Origin: Synergistaceae bacterium
Lineage (GTDB): Bacteria > Synergistota > Synergistia > Synergistales > Aminobacteriaceae
DNA: 64,000 bases
Assembly: GCA_018436725.1 (NCBI GenBank)
Contig: JAHDKT010000027.1
Location: 1 to 64,000 of the forward strand
Direction of reading: 5' to 3'
The notes under the pieces are model-generated. The model was not told the origin of the DNA. It saw nothing but the letters and a program-made list of their open reading frames with translations, and ran no database searches. Positions 60,637-64,000 of this stretch are shown here, in pieces (the stretch's first letter is position 1; each line of letters starts with the position of its first letter). The translations under genes were made by a program, and so were the position numbers.

Positions 60637-62118
60637 TTGACGGACAAAACCTACGATATCATCATCGTCGGTGCAGGGATCGTCGGGGCTACCCTGGCCA
60701 GGGAGCTTTCCGCCTATGCCCTTGAAATCGCTGTCATCGACAAGGCGGCGGATATTCCCTCCGGGGCGAGCAGGGCCAACAGCGCCATGATTCACGCCGG
60801 ATACGACGACAAGCCGGGCTCCATCAAGGCGGATTTTTGCGCCCCCGGCAACAGACTCTATCAGGAACTGGCAGGTCCGCTGGATATAACGCTCCGGAAG
60901 TGTGGTTCCTACGTCTGCGGCTTCGATGCCAACGATTTGAAGCACCTTGAAAAACTTCTCGACCAGGGAAAGCGCAACGGCGTCCCCGGAGTGGAGATCA
61001 TCACCGGCGATGCCCTGCGCGCCAAGGAGCCGCATGTCAGCGCGGAGATCGCCCACGCGCTGTGGGCGCCCTCCGGATGCATCGTGAACAACTTTGAAGC
61101 GGTCCTCGCGTTTATGGACAATGCGCAGCAGAACGGCGTCGAGCTCTTCCTCGAAACAGAGCTTCAGGACATCGTCCTCTCGGACGACCGGAAAGAGGTT
61201 CTTGGAATACGCACCAACCGCGGCTTTATGCGTACCTCCGTCGTCATCAACGCGGCCGGGATCAACTCCGACCTTGTCGCGAAGATGGCCGGCGACGATT
61301 CATTCTCTATCGAACCGACGAGAGGCGAGTACTACATCATGGACAAGAACGTAGGCAACCTCGTCGGCAGCTTTTTCTTCCCGTGCCCGACCGATAAGGG
61401 GAAGGGAATTACAGTTGCGCCGACGGCGGAGAACAACCTCCTTATCGGCCCCACCTCCGTGGTCCAGGAGAGCCGTGACGACACGTCCACATCGGTCGAC
61501 GGTCTGAAGGAGGTCGTCGACGGGGCCCGCCTTCTCGTTCCCGCCATCCCGCTCGGCATGGCCATTACAACTTTCTCGGGGCTCCGGGCGAGCGCGAGCA
61601 CCAAGGACTTCGTCCTCGGCGTGCTCGACACCCCGCGAGGCTTCGTCAACGTCGCAGGAATCAAGTCGCCCGGCTTCACCAGCGCGCCCGCCTTGGCGAA
61701 GCACACTGTGGAACTGATGAAAGAGAAGCTCGGCGACCGCCTTTCATTTGCTTCGAAACCCGATTTCGTTCCGGAGAGAAGACATATCCCCCGCTTCGAG
61801 GCGCTTCCGATGGAAGAGAAAATCCGCCTTGCGGCGAAGGACCCCCGCTACGCGCAGATTGTCTGCCGCTGCGAGATGGTGACCGAGGCGCAGATCGTCG
61901 AGGCCGTCGCAAGGGGAGCGCGAACTGTTGCCGCCGTCAAAATATGGACGAGAGCCGGCGCCGGACGCTGTCAGGGAGGTTTCTGCGGCCCCCGCGTGGT
62001 CGACATTCTTGCGCGCGAACTCGGCGTCTCCCCCGAGGAGATCACCCGCCACGGCGGGCATTCGCGCTATCTCGTCGGCAGGACGAAGGACTACTGGTTC
62101 AAGGGGGGAGAAAAATGA
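60637..62118 (+). CDS. glpA: FAD-dependent glycerol-3-phosphate dehydrogenase-like protein (GlpA type)
   Basis: A 493-residue flavoprotein from TTG 60637 with GGAGG upstream. Residues about 5-35 show the FAD loop IIVGAGIVGATLARELS. A DAO-type domain follows. The C-terminal 90 residues form a [2Fe-2S] BFD-like domain with VCRCEMV and GGRCQGGFCG-type Cys (CRC ... CQGGFC). Together with the next two genes this forms the anaerobic glycerol-3-phosphate dehydrogenase or a related quinone-linked oxidase. It oxidises G3P to dihydroxyacetone phosphate. Confidence 0.88.
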   Translation: MTDKTYDIIIVGAGIVGATLARELSAYALEIAVIDKAADIPSGASRANSAMIHAGYDDKPGSIKADFCAPGNRLYQELAGPLDITLRKCGSYVCGFDANDLKHLEKLLDQGKRNGVPGVEIITGDALRAKEPHVSAEIAHALWAPSGCIVNNFEAVLAFMDNAQQNGVELFLETELQDIVLSDDRKEVLGIRTNRGFMRTSVVINAAGINSDLVAKMAGDDSFSIEPTRGEYYIMDKNVGNLVGSFFFPCPTDKGKGITVAPTAENNLLIGPTSVVQESRDDTSTSVDGLKEVVDGARLLVPAIPLGMAITTFSGLRASASTKDFVLGVLDTPRGFVNVAGIKSPGFTSAPALAKHTVELMKEKLGDRLSFASKPDFVPERRHIPRFEALPMEEKIRLAAKDPRYAQIVCRCEMVTEAQIVEAVARGARTVAAVKIWTRAGAGRCQGGFCGPRVVDILARELGVSPEEITRHGGHSRYLVGRTKDYWFKGGEK

Positions 62119-63371
62119 GCGACATGCATGTTGATGTTGCGATCATCGGGGCAGGCCCTGCCGGCGTTGCAGCGGGGATCGGCGCCAGAGAGGCCGGAGC
62201 GGAGAACGTGCTCGTCCTCGAACGTGACTGGGACCTGGGGGGTATCCTGCAGCAGTGCATCCACCCCGGCTTCGGACTGCATACCTTCAAAGAAGAGCTG
62301 ACCGGCCCCGAATATATGCACCGCTGGATCAAGAGAGCCCACGAGGCGGGGGTACAGTTCCTCGTCAACTCGATGGTCTTCAAGATGGAGCCCGACGGCA
62401 GTCTTTGGGTGATGAACCCGGAGAAGGGGATCTTCCGCGTCGTCCCGAAGGCAACCGTCCTTGCGATGGGGTGCCGCGAACGTCCGCTCGGAGCGATCAA
62501 CGTTCCGGGCAGCCGCCCCGCGGGAATCTACACGGCGGGGACCGCGCAGCGCTACGTCAATATGGAGGGGTACATGCCGGGGCACAAAGCGGTCATCCTC
62601 GGTTCCGGCGATATCGGCCTCATCATGGCGCGCCGCATGATCTGGGAAGGCGCGAGCGTCGAGGGAGTCTACGAGATCATGCCCTGGGCGGGCGGTCTGC
62701 GCCGCAACATCGCGCAGTGTCTCGACGACTACGGTATTCCCTTCTATCTGGAGCACTCGGTGGTCAAGGTGCACGGTCATGACCGCCTTGAAGGAATCAC
62801 CGTCGTCAAGGTTGACGAGAACCGGCGTCCCATTCCGGGAACCGACCGTTTCGTCGCTTGCGACACGATGCTGCTCGCCGTCGGCCTCATCCCCGAAAAC
62901 GAGCTCTCCCGCATGGCGGGCGTCGAAATACACCCCGTCACGGGGGGGCCGGTTCTCAACGAGTTCTATCAGACGACCCGGCCTTCGGTTTTCGCCGCCG
63001 GAAACGTCGTCATCGTGTACGACCTCGCCGACTGGGTCAGCCAGGAAGGGTTCGCCGCAGGGCGCAACGCGGCCCTGTACTCCGCCGGAACGCTCCGCAG
63101 TTCGGAGCGGCGGATCGCCATCAAGGGAGGGAAGAACGTCCGGCTCTTCTCGCCGCAGTTCATCACCGGATGCTGCGACGCCACCGTCTACTTCCGCGTG
63201 ACGCACCCGATCGAGAAGCGCTGCCGGGTCTTCGCCGAACACGGACTCTTTGAACAGAAGCATCGCTACGTCCGGCCCGGCGAGATGAACGAAGTCCACC
63301 TCAAGGGCGCCGCACTGCAGGCCCTGCCCGAGTCCGTCGCGGAAATCACCATCGACGCCGAGGAGGTCTGA
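62115..63371 (+). CDS. FAD-dependent oxidoreductase, GlpB-like
   Basis: A 418-residue flavoprotein overlapping the previous gene by 4 bases. FAD loop IIGAGPAGVAAGIGA, second loop ILGSGDIGLIMARRM, and LGGILQQCIHPGFGLH near residue 45 with a Cys-His pair typical of this family. It acts with the upstream GlpA-like subunit and the DUF1667 protein; gene order GlpA-GlpB-like-DUF1667 is common in anaerobes. Confidence 0.87.
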   Translation: MSDMHVDVAIIGAGPAGVAAGIGAREAGAENVLVLERDWDLGGILQQCIHPGFGLHTFKEELTGPEYMHRWIKRAHEAGVQFLVNSMVFKMEPDGSLWVMNPEKGIFRVVPKATVLAMGCRERPLGAINVPGSRPAGIYTAGTAQRYVNMEGYMPGHKAVILGSGDIGLIMARRMIWEGASVEGVYEIMPWAGGLRRNIAQCLDDYGIPFYLEHSVVKVHGHDRLEGITVVKVDENRRPIPGTDRFVACDTMLLAVGLIPENELSRMAGVEIHPVTGGPVLNEFYQTTRPSVFAAGNVVIVYDLADWVSQEGFAAGRNAALYSAGTLRSSERRIAIKGGKNVRLFSPQFITGCCDATVYFRVTHPIEKRCRVFAEHGLFEQKHRYVRPGEMNEVHLKGAALQALPESVAEITIDAEEV

Positions 63372-63376
63372 TCGCC

Positions 63377-63760
63377 ATGGAAGAACGTCTGCTGAACATG
63401 ATCTGCGTTGGCTGCCCCGTCGGGTGCGACATCAAAGTTGCGGTCGAAGATACGAAGGTTCTCTCCGTCGAGGGGAACAACTGCCCGAGGGCGCTTGAGT
63501 TTGCAAAGGCCGAGGTGGCCAACCCGACGAGAGTCTTCGCGACGACGGTGCGCGTTTCCGGGGGAAAACTGCCCGTCTGCCCCGTCAGGAGCCGCCAGGC
63601 AGTGCCGAAAAACCGTCTGTTCGATATCTCCAGGGAGGTAGCGCGCCTCGTTGTTCCCGCTCCCGTAGAAGTCGGACAGGTTATTCTCCCCGACGCCTGC
63701 GGGACGGGCGTCGACATTGTCGCAAGCCGCGACCTCAAGACCGAGGAGGAGTCCGCATAA
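63377..63760 (+). CDS. DUF1667 Cys-rich protein of the glycerol-3-phosphate dehydrogenase cluster
   Basis: A 127-residue protein with Cys clusters ICVGCPVGCDIKV (residues about 9-21) and NCPRALEFA, then VCPVRSRQAVP, consistent with an iron-sulfur cluster. It ends in TAA that overlaps the HPr start. DUF1667 proteins usually follow the two flavoproteins and probably hand on electrons, playing the part GlpC plays in enterobacteria. Confidence 0.85.
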   Translation: MEERLLNMICVGCPVGCDIKVAVEDTKVLSVEGNNCPRALEFAKAEVANPTRVFATTVRVSGGKLPVCPVRSRQAVPKNRLFDISREVARLVVPAPVEVGQVILPDACGTGVDIVASRDLKTEEESA

Positions 63761-64000
63761 TGGAAAAACAGGTCGTTGTCCGCAATCCCCACGGGCTGCA
63801 CGCCCGCCCCGCAGCAAAGTTCGTCCAGGCGGCGTCGTCCGTCCCGGAGGACGTGATCATCGAAAAGAACGGGAAGACTGCGAACGCGAAGAGCATTCTC
63901 TCTATTATGTCCCTCGGCGTCTCCAAGGGAGACACAGTCACCCTGAGGGTCGCCGGAGAGAGCGGCGAAGCCCTGCTGCAGACCCTCGAAGGAATTTTGG
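63760..64000 (+). CDS. ptsH: HPr phosphocarrier protein (partial at right edge)
   Basis: The first 80 codons are present; the frame runs off the window. NPHGLHARPAAKF holds the phospho-His (residue 14), and AKSILSIMSLG carries a Ser at the site used by HPr kinase. It overlaps the previous stop by one base. In this gene run it should receive phosphate from enzyme I (perhaps encoded just outside) and pass it to DhaM. Confidence 0.93.
   Translation, partial: MEKQVVVRNPHGLHARPAAKFVQAASSVPEDVIIEKNGKTANAKSILSIMSLGVSKGDTVTLRVAGESGEALLQTLEGIL

Noticed and set aside
1-64000. CRISPR array, tRNA or rRNA genes, insertion sequences, prophage
   Set aside because: No regularly spaced repeats, tRNA-like folds, rRNA strings, transposase motifs or phage genes were seen while reading both strands by eye.

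Overview
The window looks like chromosomal DNA of an anaerobic, amino-acid- and organic-acid-using bacterium of the phylum Synergistota. The best single clue is the secreted C1 protease at 40858-42510. It ends in a Cys-small-residue stretch, a hydrophobic run and a terminal Arg cluster, which is the pattern of the Synerg-CTERM sorting tail. The rest of the gene set fits: a glycine cleavage operon, a tripartite tricarboxylate transporter, a probable selenoprotein, a Kdp pump, and moderately GC-rich DNA with strong GGAGG ribosome sites. The genus is not resolved.

Layout, left half. 1-147 is the tail of an AspT/YidE-type permease. 201-5345 holds a KdpD/KdpE-like two-component pair without the classical KdpD sensor domain, two unknown small proteins, and a TrkH/TrkA potassium uptake system. 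5570-13580 is a complete kdpFABCDE operon behind a structured leader. 13802-14743 is an unknown membrane protein with promoter and terminator. 14767-18914 is a type III restriction-modification locus whose methylase gene carries an in-frame amber stop. 19046-20722 has a solitary HicB antitoxin and an amidohydrolase. 20942-21376 is a TrmO-like protein. 21714-27772 (minus strand) is a probable operon of amidohydrolase, TctC-TctB-TctA transporter, GntR regulator and isocitrate dehydrogenase. 28019-35122 (minus strand) is lplA-gcvT-gcvH-gcvPA-gcvPB-lpd behind a glycine riboswitch.

Layout, right half. fur (35271-35822) diverges from a cluster (35995-39505) of DUF5320, two NifX-like proteins, two ferredoxin-containing MinD-like ATPases and an Mrp ATPase; a perfect 19-bp Fur-box-like palindrome lies between them. 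39649-44958 is rich in sulfur/selenium genes: a YeeE/YedE transporter in two halves, the first with an in-frame TGA exactly where the family has its conserved Cys; the C1 protease; a CoA-disulfide-reductase-like flavoprotein with a rhodanese domain; a DUF3343 Se/S-carrier-like protein; and a small Cys-rich membrane peptide. Then come larC (45036-46331), an unknown secreted protein, an RNase H-SWIM fusion, a five-gene peptide-type ABC transporter (47945-53387) and an arsR-arsC-arsM operon (53542-55183, minus strand). The right end (55926-64000) is a glycerol/dihydroxyacetone island: glpF, dhaKLM, glpK, a GlpA/GlpB-like pair, DUF1667 and the start of HPr, which would feed phosphate to DhaM.

The most notable observation is the probable selenocysteine codon at 40039-40041. 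I saw no rRNA or tRNA gene, insertion sequence, prophage or CRISPR array. All family calls rest on reading motifs by eye; no database search was possible.
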